Shown here: positions 16,990-27,958 of the stretch, piece after piece
Numbering within the stretch: position 1 is the first letter of the stretch
Layout of the letters: every line of letters begins with the position of its first letter
From: an uncultured Oscillospiraceae bacterium
GTDB taxonomy: Bacteria > Bacillota > Clostridia > Oscillospirales > Oscillospiraceae
Assembly: GCA_910583885.1 (NCBI GenBank)
Contig: CAJUAC010000008.1
Coordinates: 1 to 64,000, forward strand
DNA length: 64,000 nt
Direction of reading: 5' to 3'
Program-made: the position numbers and the translations under genes
Notes under the pieces: generated by a model
What the model was told of the DNA's origin: nothing
The model's input: only the letters and a program-made list of their open reading frames with translations
The model's database searches: none

Positions 16990-19119
16990 TCAAACGAGAT
17001 GCGTCAAACGGATCTTGTCCTGCTGGAGGCATGTAGGGAGATGGATCTTCTTTGTCCCGTTTTCCCGAAAGGCGATGACAGCAGCTTTACCCTCCCGGCA
17101 CATGATTACCCCCCGGCCAAAGATTTTATGTGTGACGTCCGCCCCAGGGATATAGTCCTTCATCCAAAAAGCAATTTGCTCCTCCCCAGGGCCTGCTGGC
17201 TTCGGAGCCTGTACCTTGCGCACCGGCTTTGGTGCGGCTGCAGGCCGGCGCTCCTCGTTTAAAAACTGAGTGATAAAGGTAAACGCATCATCAGCTGGCT
17301 CTCCGAACTTCTTTTCATAGCACAAAAAGTCCAGATACTTTTTTGCCCGTGTAGTCCCCACGTAAAATAGCCGCCGCTCCTCCTCCAACGTCTGGAGATC
17401 CTCCTCCGGCAATGTCCCGCTGGACTCCGCCACAGATGGCAGCAGCCCGTCCACTGCATCGATGAGGATGACACGGTCATATTCCAATCCCTTGCTGGCA
17501 TGGATGGTGGAGAGGACAAAGGGGCAGGCAGGCCGCGGCTCCTGGCTCTCGATCCGCTCCCGCAGCTCCCGAAGCCGCAGAAGGAACTGCCCCATCGTGG
17601 GCGTTTGATTGGCCAGGGCCAGGAGTACGTCCAGCTTGTTTGTGTCCCCATGCTGATCCTTTAAGTAGTCTCCATAGCCCATGTAGCGCACCAGCCGCTG
17701 GATGGCGGCAAAACTCTCCAAATACGGCAGCTTGGAATAGTGGGTCTGAATGGACTTTACCTTTCCAATCTGCCACGGCTCCAGCTCACCGCTCTCCAAC
17801 AGCGTCTCGAATACAGACTTGTCCTTGCGCATCCCATACAGCAGCTTTGTTACTACAGCCTTTTTCAGCTTCAAGTCCAGCTTGTAATAAAAACGGAGGA
17901 ACAGATCCTTGTTGCCGTCGTCAAACGCAAACTCCAGCATATCGGTGATGTCCCGCACCAGGGGGCTGGTAAAGAAGAAGCTCTCCCGCTGGCGGCAAGC
18001 GTAGGGCACCCCCTTCTGTTCCAGCAGGTCGATGAGAGGCAGGGCACTGTCGTTGTTGCGGTAGAGCACAGCCGTGGGCTCTTCGCAGCATTCTGCTATT
18101 TTCAGCAGATAGTTGTACTGGCGGCTATAGTCCGACAGCATAATCTTACGGATGGCCGCACCGGGTTGGTTCTCTGTGTGCATACGCTTGGGGCGGCGCC
18201 CCCGGTTACGGCGGATAAACGCATCCGCCCGCTCCACGATCGCACGGGTAGAGCGGTAGTTTGTTTCCAGCATCAACACCTTTGCGCCGGGGAATACCTG
18301 TTCAAACTCCAGCAGTGCCTGGGGCCAGGCCGCACGGAACCCATAGATGCTCTGGTCCTCATCCCCCACCATAAAAATATTCCGATGGGCGCCTGCCAAC
18401 ATCCGGAGGATGGCGTGCTGGATTTTGGAGGTATCCTGGGCCTCATCCACGCACAGGTAAGGCCAGCGGCGCTGGAAATAGGCAAGGATATCTGGATACT
18501 GCCGGAAGATACGGTATGTAAAAACCATCTGGTCATCATAGTCCATCCTCCTGCTGCGCAGGAGCGCCTCCTGGTACGCAAAGTAGACCTTGGGAAAATC
18601 CATTCCATCCACCTTATGGGCTTGGATCTCCGCCTCTGAGAGCATCATATTTTTGCAGAAGGTGATGTTGGTGCGGGCATCCTTCACCTGGAGGTCGCTG
18701 GGGAAAGCTGTGCCTGTGCGGATGAGCAGGTCACGGATGACACTGTTTGCCTGCCGCTCATCGTCCAAAAGGGCAAAGGGATGGGCCCCCTTCTGCCGTG
18801 CGTAGTACTGGATGACCAGCGCGCAAAGGCCGTTGATGGTACGGAAAGTGAGCTTGTCCGCAGACCCCTCCCCAAAAAAGCTGATGAACCGGGCCTTCAT
18901 ATCCCGGGTAGCGGCCACGGTATAGGTGACTGTGAGGATGCGCTCTGGGGGGATGCCCTGGCAGCAGAGCATGTAGCCCAGGCGCGTGACCAGCACCGTC
19001 GTCTTGCCGCTGCCCGGTACTGCCAGCAGCAGTACCGGGCCCTCCGTCTGCCGGACCGCCTCCTCCTGCTGCCGGTTTAACCGGATGGGATATTGTTTTT
19101 TGAATTCCTCGTAGTTCAT
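16990..19119 (-). CDS. UvrD/PcrA-type superfamily 1 DNA helicase
   Basis: This 709-residue ATP-dependent 3'-5' helicase shows the SF1A motifs in order: Walker A AVPGSGKTTVL near residue 35, Walker B YLCVDEAQD near 220, QSIYGFR near 250, ETNYRST near 280, STIHASKGLEYD near 540 and the terminal RRLFYVGTTRAKK near 590. The C-terminal ~100 residues carry a basic linker and a short barrel-like end (IFGRGVIMCREGKAAVIAF), similar to the PcrA/UvrD tail that contacts RNA polymerase. The start at 19119 follows GGGAGAGGTT; upstream in-frame codons lack a ribosome site. It is adjacent to dinB on the same strand, which suggests a DNA-repair pair. Confidence 0.88.
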   Translation of the reverse strand: MNYEEFKKQYPIRLNRQQEEAVRQTEGPVLLLAVPGSGKTTVLVTRLGYMLCCQGIPPERILTVTYTVAATRDMKARFISFFGEGSADKLTFRTINGLCALVIQYYARQKGAHPFALLDDERQANSVIRDLLIRTGTAFPSDLQVKDARTNITFCKNMMLSEAEIQAHKVDGMDFPKVYFAYQEALLRSRRMDYDDQMVFTYRIFRQYPDILAYFQRRWPYLCVDEAQDTSKIQHAILRMLAGAHRNIFMVGDEDQSIYGFRAAWPQALLEFEQVFPGAKVLMLETNYRSTRAIVERADAFIRRNRGRRPKRMHTENQPGAAIRKIMLSDYSRQYNYLLKIAECCEEPTAVLYRNNDSALPLIDLLEQKGVPYACRQRESFFFTSPLVRDITDMLEFAFDDGNKDLFLRFYYKLDLKLKKAVVTKLLYGMRKDKSVFETLLESGELEPWQIGKVKSIQTHYSKLPYLESFAAIQRLVRYMGYGDYLKDQHGDTNKLDVLLALANQTPTMGQFLLRLRELRERIESQEPRPACPFVLSTIHASKGLEYDRVILIDAVDGLLPSVAESSGTLPEEDLQTLEEERRLFYVGTTRAKKYLDFLCYEKKFGEPADDAFTFITQFLNEERRPAAAPKPVRKVQAPKPAGPGEEQIAFWMKDYIPGADVTHKIFGRGVIMCREGKAAVIAFRENGTKKIHLPTCLQQDKIRLTHLV

Positions 19120-19211
19120 GAACCTCTCCCGCTTAACAAGTGATATACCGCCATTGTATCCAATCTCCGTCCATGTGTCAACGCGGGCCCCTGGTAAGGG
19201 ACAGGAAACGC

Positions 19212-20429
19212 TCACGTCTCCTCATCCGCATCCATCCCCTTCCCTGCCGCCTCCCCAAAGGAGATGGCCTGGCCGCCGTATTTCTGGCGGATGCGGTCAA
19301 TCGCCGATTCCAGACGTTCCATCCTGGCGGCCTCCCCTGGGCGCTGGGGGGCCAGCAGATCCAGCTGCTCGTAGGTCTCCAGCCTGTCTGTCAGGGCCAG
19401 GGCCGTGACATTGATGAGCCGGATGGGGGTGGGCGGCTTCCAGGCCTTGGTAATCAGCTCCATGGCCGCGTCCAGGATCTCCCGCATCAGGTGGGTGCTG
19501 GCGGGCAGCTGTTTCTGCCGGGAGATGCTGTGGAAAGCCGCATCCTTCAGGCCGACCTGTACCGCGCCGCAGTAGAGCCCCTGTGCGCGCAGCCGGCCCG
19601 CCACACTGTCGCAGAGCATAGCCGTGCCCCGGCGGACCTGCTCCCGCGTGGTCAGGTTCTCTGGGAAGGTGCAGCTATTGCCCACGCTCTTTACCGGCTC
19701 CTTCTCATGCTGGGGCCGGACAGGGGAACGGTCCAGCCCATTGGCATACTCCCACAGCTGGTAGCCCAGCTTGCCCAGCAGATGCTCCGGCAGTGCGGGC
19801 TCTGCCTTTGCCAGCTCCCCCACTGTGCGGATGCCATACTGCCCCAGGGCCCGCTGGGCGGCAGGCCCTGCGTAGAGCAGGCTGCCTACCGGCAGGGGCC
19901 AGATGATCCCCTGCCAGTCCCCTCTGGAGATGACCGTGGTGGCGTCCGGTTTGCGGTAATCGCTGCCCAGCTTGGCAAAGACCTTGTTGAAGCTGACGCC
20001 CACGGAGAGGGTCAGGCCCAGCTCCTGCGCAGCCCTGGCGCGGATGGTGTCCGCGATCGCGGCGGCATCCCCGCCAAAGAGGTGCATACTGCCGGTGATA
20101 TCCAGCCAGCTTTCGTCTATGCCAAAGGGCTCCACCAGATCGGTATACTGGCCGTAGATCTCGTTCATCTGCCGGGAGTACTGGCGGTACAGCTCCCGGT
20201 GGGGCGGCAGCAGCACCAGCCCAGGGCACTTCTGCTGGGCCTGCCAGATGGTCTCCGCTGTCTTGACGCCGTACTTCTTAGCTGCCTCATTTTTCGCCAG
20301 GATGATGCCATGGCGGCTCCCCGGGTCGCCGCAGACCGCCACCGGCTGGGTACGCAGCTCCGGGTAAGCCAGAAGCTCCACCGAGGCGTAAAAGCTGTTC
20401 AGGTCACAGTGCAGGATGACACGTTCCAC
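19212..20429 (-). CDS. dinB: Y-family DNA polymerase IV
   Basis: This 405-residue translesion polymerase has the catalytic HCDLNSFYASVE at the N-terminus and IDESWLDITGS near residue 103 carrying the second acidic pair, followed by the LSVGVSFNKVFAKLGSDYRKP fingers/palm region. Thumb and little-finger domains follow. The GTG at 20429 was chosen because the family begins at the first acidic motif and AAGGTGG stands ten bases upstream. No canonical beta-clamp tail is obvious at the C-terminus. The intergenic region with the divergent acetyltransferase contains the promoter of the latter. Confidence 0.9.
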   Translation of the reverse strand: MERVILHCDLNSFYASVELLAYPELRTQPVAVCGDPGSRHGIILAKNEAAKKYGVKTAETIWQAQQKCPGLVLLPPHRELYRQYSRQMNEIYGQYTDLVEPFGIDESWLDITGSMHLFGGDAAAIADTIRARAAQELGLTLSVGVSFNKVFAKLGSDYRKPDATTVISRGDWQGIIWPLPVGSLLYAGPAAQRALGQYGIRTVGELAKAEPALPEHLLGKLGYQLWEYANGLDRSPVRPQHEKEPVKSVGNSCTFPENLTTREQVRRGTAMLCDSVAGRLRAQGLYCGAVQVGLKDAAFHSISRQKQLPASTHLMREILDAAMELITKAWKPPTPIRLINVTALALTDRLETYEQLDLLAPQRPGEAARMERLESAIDRIRQKYGGQAISFGEAAGKGMDADEET

Positions 20430-20473
20430 TGTCCAAACGCCACCTTTTCCTTTGTTGTTATGTGCGCCGCCCC

Positions 20474-20502
20474 TTGAAAAACAGGGGAAGAGCCTGTATA
20501 AT
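20474..20502 (+). promoter_or_regulatory. Sigma-A promoter of the GNAT-yigZ operon
   Basis: TTGAAA (20474-20479), exactly 17 bases, then a perfect TATAAT (20497-20502). It lies 38 bases ahead of the acetyltransferase ATG, which has a purine-rich GAGAGGAGAG ribosome site. Confidence 0.85.
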
Positions 20503-20540
20503 AGGGCACCAGGGAAATCGCAGAGAGAGGAGAGAGAGCT

Positions 20541-21080
20541 ATGCTGCAAACTGAGAGGACCTTCCTGCGCCCCTTTACGGAGGAGGATGCAGCGGACCTA
20601 TACGCCTATGCGAAGGATCCCCGCGTCGGGCCCATCGCAGGCTGGAAGCCCCATGGGAGTGTCGGGGAGAGCCTGGAGATCATCCGCACGGTCTTTTCCG
20701 CGCCCAACACCTTCGCCGTGGTGGAGAAAGGGACGGGACGGGTGATCGGATCCGCCGGGTTTGTCCGCCCCCACAAGGAGGACGTGCCGCCTGCCTCCTC
20801 TGAGATTGGCTATGCCCTCAGCGCGGACTGCTGGGGACGTGGGATTATGACAGAGGTGGTCCAGGAGCTGCTCCGGTACGGCTTTGAGGAGCTGGGCCTG
20901 GAGGAGATCTGGTGTACCCATTACCAGGAAAACAGCCGCTCCCGGCGGGTCATTGAGAAGTGCGGCTTTACCTACGCCTTTACTGAGAAGATGTCGGACG
21001 AGTTTTTCCCGGACCGCCCCACCTGCTTCTACTTCATACTCCGCCAGGAGTGGACGCAGAGAGGGGGCCGCGATGGATAG
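20541..21080 (+). CDS. GNAT acetyltransferase, RimJ/RimL-like
   Basis: This 179-residue protein is a GCN5-related N-acetyltransferase of the RimJ/RimL type. It begins with the family pattern TERTFLRPFTEEDA, has EIGYALSADCWGRGIMTEVVQ (acetyl-CoA loop) near residue 95 and the NSRSRRVIEKCGF motif near 135. Such enzymes acetylate protein N-termini or small amines; the substrate here is unknown. It overlaps the next gene by eight bases. Confidence 0.85.
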   Translation: MLQTERTFLRPFTEEDAADLYAYAKDPRVGPIAGWKPHGSVGESLEIIRTVFSAPNTFAVVEKGTGRVIGSAGFVRPHKEDVPPASSEIGYALSADCWGRGIMTEVVQELLRYGFEELGLEEIWCTHYQENSRSRRVIEKCGFTYAFTEKMSDEFFPDRPTCFYFILRQEWTQRGGRDG

Positions 21081-21699
21081 CTATCTGGTCCCGCAGGGCT
21101 TCGGCGAAGCGGAGATGGTGGAGAAGCGCTCCCGCTTCATCGGCCGCGTCTGGCGGGTGGAGAGCGAGGAGGAGGCCCGCGCCCGCATTGAGGAGACAAA
21201 AAAGCACTTCCATGACGCCCGGCACAACTGCTGGTGCTACGTGCTGCGGGAGGGCAGCGTCCTGCGCTACAGCGACGACGGCGAGCCCCAAGGCACGGCT
21301 GGCCAGCCCATGCTCAACGTATTCCTGAAAGAGGAGGTCACTAACGTCTGCTGCACCGTCACCCGCTACTTTGGGGGGATCCTGCTGGGTGCGGGCGGGC
21401 TGACCCGGGCCTACGGCGGCACAGCCAAGCTGGCCCTGGACACAGCGGGCATCAGCCGGATGCGCCTGTGGGCGGAGCTGGCTGTCCCCTGCCCCTACGC
21501 CCTCTACGAGCGGATGCGCCTGTTGGTGGAGCGCAGCGGCGGCGTGGTGGAAGAGGCGGACTTCGGCGCAGACGTGGCACTCACCGTGCTGCTGCCAGCA
21601 GAGGACGCCGCCGCCTTCCGGGAAAAGGTGACGGAGCTGTCCGCCGGGACAGTGGAGGTTCTGGAGGCGGGTGAGCGGTTCCAACCCGGTCCGCCTTAA
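21073..21699 (+). CDS. yigZ: YigZ/IMPACT family protein
   Basis: This 208-residue protein belongs to the YigZ/UPF0029 (IMPACT) family. The N-terminal ~125 residues include KRSRFIGRVW, the ARHNCWCYVLR segment, the SDDGEPQGTAGQPML signature near 75 and VTRYFGGILLGAGGLTRAYGG near 100. A ferredoxin-like C-terminal domain follows. Its cellular role is not settled; a link to ribosome or proline-peptidase function has been suggested for relatives. The ATG at 21073 lies within the end of the upstream acetyltransferase gene, so translation is coupled. Confidence 0.9.
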   Translation: MDSYLVPQGFGEAEMVEKRSRFIGRVWRVESEEEARARIEETKKHFHDARHNCWCYVLREGSVLRYSDDGEPQGTAGQPMLNVFLKEEVTNVCCTVTRYFGGILLGAGGLTRAYGGTAKLALDTAGISRMRLWAELAVPCPYALYERMRLLVERSGGVVEEADFGADVALTVLLPAEDAAAFREKVTELSAGTVEVLEAGERFQPGPP

Positions 21700-21755
21700 T
21701 TGGGTCATAAAGACATCGCCGTTAACCGGCAAATCCAATACAAAAGGAGTGTCTT

Positions 21756-23024
21756 ATGACCAATCAACCCAAGAACAAACTGTGGACCTACGATTTTACC
21801 GTCATCACCATCGGCAGCCTGGTCTCCCTGGTGGGCAACACTATGGCCAGCTTTGGCATCAGCCTGGTGGTGCTCGACTACACTGGGTCCACCTTCCTCT
21901 ATATGCTTTTCAACGTCTGCTACCAGCTGCCTATGCTGGTCATGCCCCTTCTGGCCGGGCCCTATCTGGACCGGATGAGCCGGAAGCGGGTCATCTATTC
22001 TTTGGACTACCTGTCCGCCGGGATCTACCTGCTTTTCTTCCTCCTGCTGCATATGGAGTGGATGAACTACGGGATCCTGCTGGCCGGGAGCATCCTCACC
22101 GGGGCCATCAACGGTGTATACATCGTAGCCTATGACAGCTTTTACCCCAGCCTGATCCCCGAGGGGAGCTTCCGCCAAGCTTACTCCGTGTCCAGTATGC
22201 TCTGGCCCCTGGCCGCTATGACCACGCCCCTGGCCGCGGCGGTATACGACCTTCTGGGCAGTGCGGAGCCCATTTTCGTGGCCAATGCCCTGTGCTTTTT
22301 CACAGCTGCCTGCTTTGAGCGGTCTATCCGCCACCAGGAGACCCATATGGCCGATGCCCCTCCAGCAGAGGGGCTGTCCGCCGCCAGGCGGTTCCGGCAG
22401 GATTTCCGGGAGGGGCTGGCCTATCTGCGGGGGGAACGGGGGCTGCTGATGATTGCCCTCTACTTTATTGCCAGCGGGTTGACCGGCGGTGCGAGCAACC
22501 TCTACCTGCCCTTTTTCCGCAGCCATGCCCACCTCTACGCTGCATGGCCCGTGGCGGCAGTCACGCTGTACGCCATCGTATCCAACTTCGACGTGGCTGG
22601 GCGGCTGGCCGGCGGGCTGATCCAGTACAAAATCCGCATCCCGGCGGATAAAAAGTACGATATTGCGGTCCGTGTCTACATCACCATCAACATCATCGGG
22701 GCGGTACTGCTGTTCCTGCCCATCCCCCTGATGGCGGCGGCGTTCTTCCTCAACGGCATCCTGGGTGTCACCTCCTACACCATCCGTACCGCCGCAACCC
22801 AGGCCTATGTGCCCGACGCCAAGCGGGCCCGGTTCAACGGGATCTTTGAAACCCTCACGTCCATCGGTACAATCTCCGGCTCCCTGGCCTCCGGCGCACT
22901 GGCGGAGGCCCTGCCAGAGCGGGGGATCCTGGTGGCAGCGAACCTGCTGTCCCTGGCGGCGGTGTATCTGTTCATCTACCGGGGCCGGGAAGCGGTCAAG
23001 CAGGTGTACAACCGGGAGGTCTAA
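21756..23024 (+). CDS. MFS transporter
   Basis: This 422-residue membrane protein has about 12 predicted helices and the MFS loop 2-3 signature region (GPYLDRMSRKRVIYSLDYLS near residue 65). The pattern at the start, VGNTMASFGISLVVLDYTGS, recalls MefA-like MFS_3 efflux proteins. Export of a drug or metabolite is likely, but the substrate is unknown. AAAGGAGTG precedes the ATG. It ends just before a repeat element that fills the convergent gap to the next gene. Confidence 0.85.
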   Translation: MTNQPKNKLWTYDFTVITIGSLVSLVGNTMASFGISLVVLDYTGSTFLYMLFNVCYQLPMLVMPLLAGPYLDRMSRKRVIYSLDYLSAGIYLLFFLLLHMEWMNYGILLAGSILTGAINGVYIVAYDSFYPSLIPEGSFRQAYSVSSMLWPLAAMTTPLAAAVYDLLGSAEPIFVANALCFFTAACFERSIRHQETHMADAPPAEGLSAARRFRQDFREGLAYLRGERGLLMIALYFIASGLTGGASNLYLPFFRSHAHLYAAWPVAAVTLYAIVSNFDVAGRLAGGLIQYKIRIPADKKYDIAVRVYITINIIGAVLLFLPIPLMAAAFFLNGILGVTSYTIRTAATQAYVPDAKRARFNGIFETLTSIGTISGSLASGALAEALPERGILVAANLLSLAAVYLFIYRGREAVKQVYNREV

Positions 23025-23028
23025 TGAT

Positions 23029-23196
23029 TTAGAACCTGTACTCATAGGTAGGGAATGCTGGATGGGCGAGGGTCTTTTTCACCCTGCAAAGCAAAAAGCC
23101 CCAGGAATCCTTTGTGTATTTCAAGGCCTTTTAATGCAGCAGGACGGAAAAATGCCCGCCCAGACAGCGTTCAACGCCTGCGACTACAGGTTCCTA
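23029..23196. repeat. 168-bp element with terminal inverted repeats (MITE-like)
   Basis: The convergent gap between the MFS gene and the Eis-like gene is bounded by imperfect inverted repeats. The left end is TTAGAACCTGTACTC (23029-23043) and the right end GACTACAGGTTCCTA (23182-23196), pairing at 12 of 15 positions. The left 34 bases match a shorter palindrome at 41081-41119, and the ends match a palindrome at 35616-35654. The right end supplies the stop codon of the Eis-like gene. No coding capacity was seen. It may be a small non-autonomous element or a terminator-related repeat. Confidence 0.55.
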
Positions 23197-24057
23197 TGCG
23201 TGCGCCAGCTCCGGGAAGCCCCGCAGCCGCTCCAGATCCTGCACCAGCGGGCTGCCGGAGACAAAGAGGGTGGTGTCCTCCCCGCGGTATGCATATTCCT
23301 CGAGGCCCTCCCGGCTGGCCGGGGTGAAGGCGAGCTCCACCTGGCGTACCGATGGGCCAAAGGCCTGGCAGAGCCCCAGCAGGGGGACGGGGCCGCTGGA
23401 GAAGGCATCGTATACTGTCAGGAGCTCCCCCTCCTGCTCCGCCAGGACATAGGCATCCGCCTCCGGGACAAAGAAGACCGCGTCCCGCATGGACTGGGAC
23501 AAATAGAACAGCAGCAGGCCATCCGTCTCCAGCTGGAGAAGCCCCAGGCTGTGCCGCCGGGATTTTTCCCTCTGGAAGTGCTGCCAGTCCGCCGGCGTCT
23601 CCATGGGGACTGGGCGGACAGTTGGGGCGGCGGAACCGGTGACGAAGGCCCGGTAGCGGTACTCCGCTGCTGCCTGGAATCCAAAACGGGGGTAGTAGTC
23701 CAGTACCGTGTCGTTGGCGTATAGGAACACCCCATCCCAAGCCTCCCGCTCCGCCAGCACCGCCTCCATCACCCGGCGGTTGAATCCCCGGCCCTGCAGG
23801 CTCTTCCGGGTCATGACCGTGCCCAGCTGGAGGTAACGCCGCCGCTGGCCATCCAGCAGGCAGTCGATCCGGTTGACAGATACGTTGGCAGCCACCTGGC
23901 CATCCAGCACCAGGGACCAGGGGTCGTACTGGCCTCCCCAAAAGCCGTTTTGATACCAGGGTTCAAAATCCAGGCCAAAGGCCTCCCCTGCCAGCTGGTT
24001 AAAAGACTGGCGGAGACGTGGGTTATCCCGGTAGGCATGTACAATGGATGGATCCAT
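23194..24057 (-). CDS. Eis-like GNAT acetyltransferase
   Basis: This 287-residue protein has an N-terminal GNAT domain (VNRIDCLLDGQRRRYLQLGTVMT with the acetyl-CoA loop SLQGRGFNRRVMEAVL near residue 90, and DYYPRFGF near 120). An extended C-terminal part resembles the second domain of Eis/YfkM-like acetyltransferases, although it is shorter than the ~400-residue Eis norm. Relatives acetylate aminoglycosides or lysines; the substrate is unknown here. AAGAGGAATTG precedes the ATG. Its last codon lies in the repeat element. Confidence 0.75.
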   Translation of the reverse strand: MDPSIVHAYRDNPRLRQSFNQLAGEAFGLDFEPWYQNGFWGGQYDPWSLVLDGQVAANVSVNRIDCLLDGQRRRYLQLGTVMTRKSLQGRGFNRRVMEAVLAEREAWDGVFLYANDTVLDYYPRFGFQAAAEYRYRAFVTGSAAPTVRPVPMETPADWQHFQREKSRRHSLGLLQLETDGLLLFYLSQSMRDAVFFVPEADAYVLAEQEGELLTVYDAFSSGPVPLLGLCQAFGPSVRQVELAFTPASREGLEEYAYRGEDTTLFVSGSPLVQDLERLRGFPELAHA

Positions 24058-24082
24058 ATCAATTCCTCTTTTCTAAATGGGA

Positions 24083-24112
24083 AGCGGGGCCTCGCATCTG
24101 CGGGGCCCCGCT
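24083..24112 (-). terminator. Terminator of the dnaG-rpoD operon
   Basis: A 14-bp stem (24083-24096 with 24099-24112, one G-T pair, 2-base loop) begins 15 bases beyond the rpoD stop. The minus-strand tail TTCCCATTT is only partly T-rich, so termination may be incomplete and continue into the Eis-like gene. Confidence 0.65.
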
Positions 24113-24126
24113 GTCTGTCCTGCGCA

Positions 24127-25439
<1,313 letters not shown>

Positions 25440-25443
<4 letters not shown>

Positions 25444-27224
25444 GTTTGCTTTCCTCCATAGCCCTTTTTCTCTTTGAATGTATCCCGCGCGGCCAGCAGG
25501 GGGTCGGTATCGGAATCCCCCCGGCGCTTATTCGCACAATCCAGTATCACGCGTATGTAGTCTGGCAGGGACCGGTCCGCATTGGCCAGCGACTCCGGTT
25601 TCTGCATCACAGCGGTCAGATGGCTCATCTCCTCCTGGGTACACGCCCCGGCCAGCGAAGCCACAGACGCATTGTGCCCCTGGCTGTGGGCCTCCAGCAG
25701 CAGGCTGTAAACCCGCCCCAGAAAGGGAGAGCTGAAATCCTCTATGGAGAGCGCCCCACAGCGCTCTGCCAGTGTCCCGTCCAGCAGGAGCAGGCGCACA
25801 ACCCCCTCCTCCGCCATGGCGGAGCGCATGTCCGTGTAGCGGATCGACCGCTCCCGGGGCTGGCGCAGGGCGCTGACGTTCAGGTTCTCCCGCTGGAGCT
25901 CCCGTTTCTCCTTCCCCCGCTTCTTCCCCAGGGCCCGCTTCACCTCCAGCAGCATCGCGTCCCGGGAGATCTCCGCCGCCTGGGCGGCACGGCCTGCGTA
26001 GACCTCCCGCTCTACCGCACTGGGCAGGGAGGCGATCAGCTGGCTGATCTCGGCGGCGTAGGCAATTTTCTGTTCGCCGTCGCGGAGGTCATACTTGGCG
26101 GCCACTGCCTCCATGCGGTAGTCGATGTGGTTCTCGCTGCCGCTGAGGAGGCCCTCAAAGGCAGCCGGCCCCTGGAATTTGATAAAATCGTCCACATCCT
26201 GCTTGATGTACTCCCCATCCGCCAGGCGGCGGGGCAGCAGGAGCACCCGTACGGAGAACTCGCTGTTCTCCAGCAGGTCGATGTTCTTCTGTGTGGCCAT
26301 CTGCCCAGCGGTATCGTTGTCGTAGCAGAGCACCAGTTCCTTGGTATAGCGGCTCAGCAGCCTTGTCTGCTCCACGGTGAGGGCAGTCCCCATGGAGGCC
26401 ACTGCGTTGTCAAAACCGGCCTGGTGCAGGGTGATGACGTCAATGTTGCCCTCACAGAGGATAAAGTTTGGGCGCTTGGTCTTTTTCGCCAGGTTGATGC
26501 CATAGAGGTTCCGGCGCTTGCTGTAGACGATGGTCTCTGTCGTATTCATATATTTCGGCTCGGACTTGTCCAGCACCCGGCCGCCAAAGGCCACCACATT
26601 CCCCCGCACGTCGATGACCGGGAACATCAGGCGGTTGCGGAATTTGTCATAGACCCGCCCCTTCTGGTTCTGCACCACCAGCCCGGCGGCCAGCAGCTCC
26701 GACTTGGAGTAGCCCTTGGCCAGCATGGCGGACAGCAGGCTGTCCCAGCTGTCCAAGGAGGCCCCCAGGCCAAAATTCATCGCCGTCCGCCGGCTGATCC
26801 TGCGCCGGGCCAGGTATGCGCCCACCGCTGCGCCCTCTGGCTTGGCGAGGTTCTGATAGAACCAGCGGGCCGCGTCCTTGTTCAGCGCCAGCACCCGTTC
26901 CCTGCGGCGGGACTCATCCCGGCTGGTGTGGTCCTCGGGCACGTCCATATTCACCCGCTTGGCCAGGAACCGGACGGCATCTGGGAAGGTGAGGTTTTCC
27001 ACCTCCATGATAAAATTCACTGCCCCGCCTCCCCGCCGGCAGCCGAAACAGTAGTACATCTGCTTATCCGGGGACACGGAGAAGGAACCAGTCTTCTCGT
27101 TGTGGAAGGGGCACAGGCCAAAATAGTTGTTCCCCTTCCTCGTCAGCGCGACATAGGAGGAGACCACATCCACAATATGGTTGCGGCTAACCAGCTCGTC
27201 CAAAAATTGCTGCGGGAATGCCAC
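25440..27224 (-). CDS. dnaG: DNA primase
   Basis: DnaG makes RNA primers at the replication fork. The 594-residue protein has the N-terminal zinc-binding domain (CPFHNEKTGSFSV and YYCFGCRRGG near residues 40-65), the TOPRIM core (ILCEGNIDVITLHQAGFDNAVASMGTA near 255-280, with CYDNDTAGQMA near 305), and a C-terminal helicase-binding region. Two GTG codons are possible; 27224 was chosen because TGGGGAGG lies nine bases upstream, while 27233 directly abuts it. The stop overlaps the rpoD start. Confidence 0.95.
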
Positions 27225-27262
27225 AGGCCCCACCTCCCCACGGTCCGAATCATCCTAATAAC

Positions 27263-27268
27263 AGTATA
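27263..27268 (-). promoter_or_regulatory. Candidate -10 box for dnaG-rpoD
   Basis: TATACT on the minus strand lies about 40 bases ahead of dnaG, within an A/T-rich stretch (27265-27340) that is unusual in this GC-rich chromosome. No good -35 is found at 16-18 bases, so this is only a candidate. Confidence 0.4.
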
Positions 27269-27340
27269 CAACGAAAAGGGCAAAAATCCTCTTTTTCACA
27301 AAAATTTTTTTGAAAATATTTTTCCGTTGGGAAACGCCGG

Positions 27341-27958
27341 CTATTCTTCCGGCTTCTCTGTCCAGTCGCACAGGGGCCGGAGGGCCTCGCCGGGGGCCAG
27401 TGGGAGCTGGATATAGCGGCGGTAGCGCTCCGGGCCAAACTGCCGCAGGTAGATCTCCTGGTGGCAGCGCAGAATCTCATCCTCCACCGGCAGCCGCTCC
27501 GCCCAGCAGATCGTTTTAAAATGGACGCCGAACAGGGCGCAGTCGTAGCCCAAAAACGCCGCCCCATTGCGCCGGTAAAACTCCATCCTGCGCAAAATGA
27601 GCGCATCTGCCGCCGGATCCCCGGTGGGCGCTTCCGTTTCCCCGATGAACACAGTGTCCGAGGGATAGCGGCCCCGGACCATCGCCAGCAGCTTCCCACC
27701 GATGCCGCCATTGCGCCGTCCAGCCGGGACGCACAGATAGTCAATGAGGATATACCGCCCGTCCGGATGCTTCCACAGCAGGATGTAGCCTATCGGCTCC
27801 CCTGCCCCGTCAAAGAGGCCCAGCGGGTCATAGATCCCCTGCTCCCGCATCCGCTCCATAACGGACAGGGGCTTCAGCTCCGCGGGCGGGAATGCCTCCA
27901 CAAGGTCTCTCCCGTAGGCCGCCCGCAGCTCCTCCGGGTTCATTATTCTCAATTCCAT
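27341..27958 (-). CDS. GNAT family acetyltransferase
   Basis: This 205-residue protein has a GNAT fold: IGYILLWKHPDGRYILIDYLCVP is strand beta-4 and RRNGGIGGKLLAMV (residues ~82-95) is the acetyl-CoA-binding loop, followed by RRMEFYRRNGAAFLGYDC. The substrate is unknown. The start overlaps the end of rimI by ten bases, so the two acetyltransferases are translationally coupled and may have been inherited as a pair. Confidence 0.8.
   Translation of the reverse strand: MELRIMNPEELRAAYGRDLVEAFPPAELKPLSVMERMREQGIYDPLGLFDGAGEPIGYILLWKHPDGRYILIDYLCVPAGRRNGGIGGKLLAMVRGRYPSDTVFIGETEAPTGDPAADALILRRMEFYRRNGAAFLGYDCALFGVHFKTICWAERLPVEDEILRCHQEIYLRQFGPERYRRYIQLPLAPGEALRPLCDWTEKPEE

Noticed and set aside
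25446..27416. 656-codon plus-strand frame opposite dnaG
   Set aside because: Antisense to DNA primase, with no recognisable domain and a composition typical of shadow frames.
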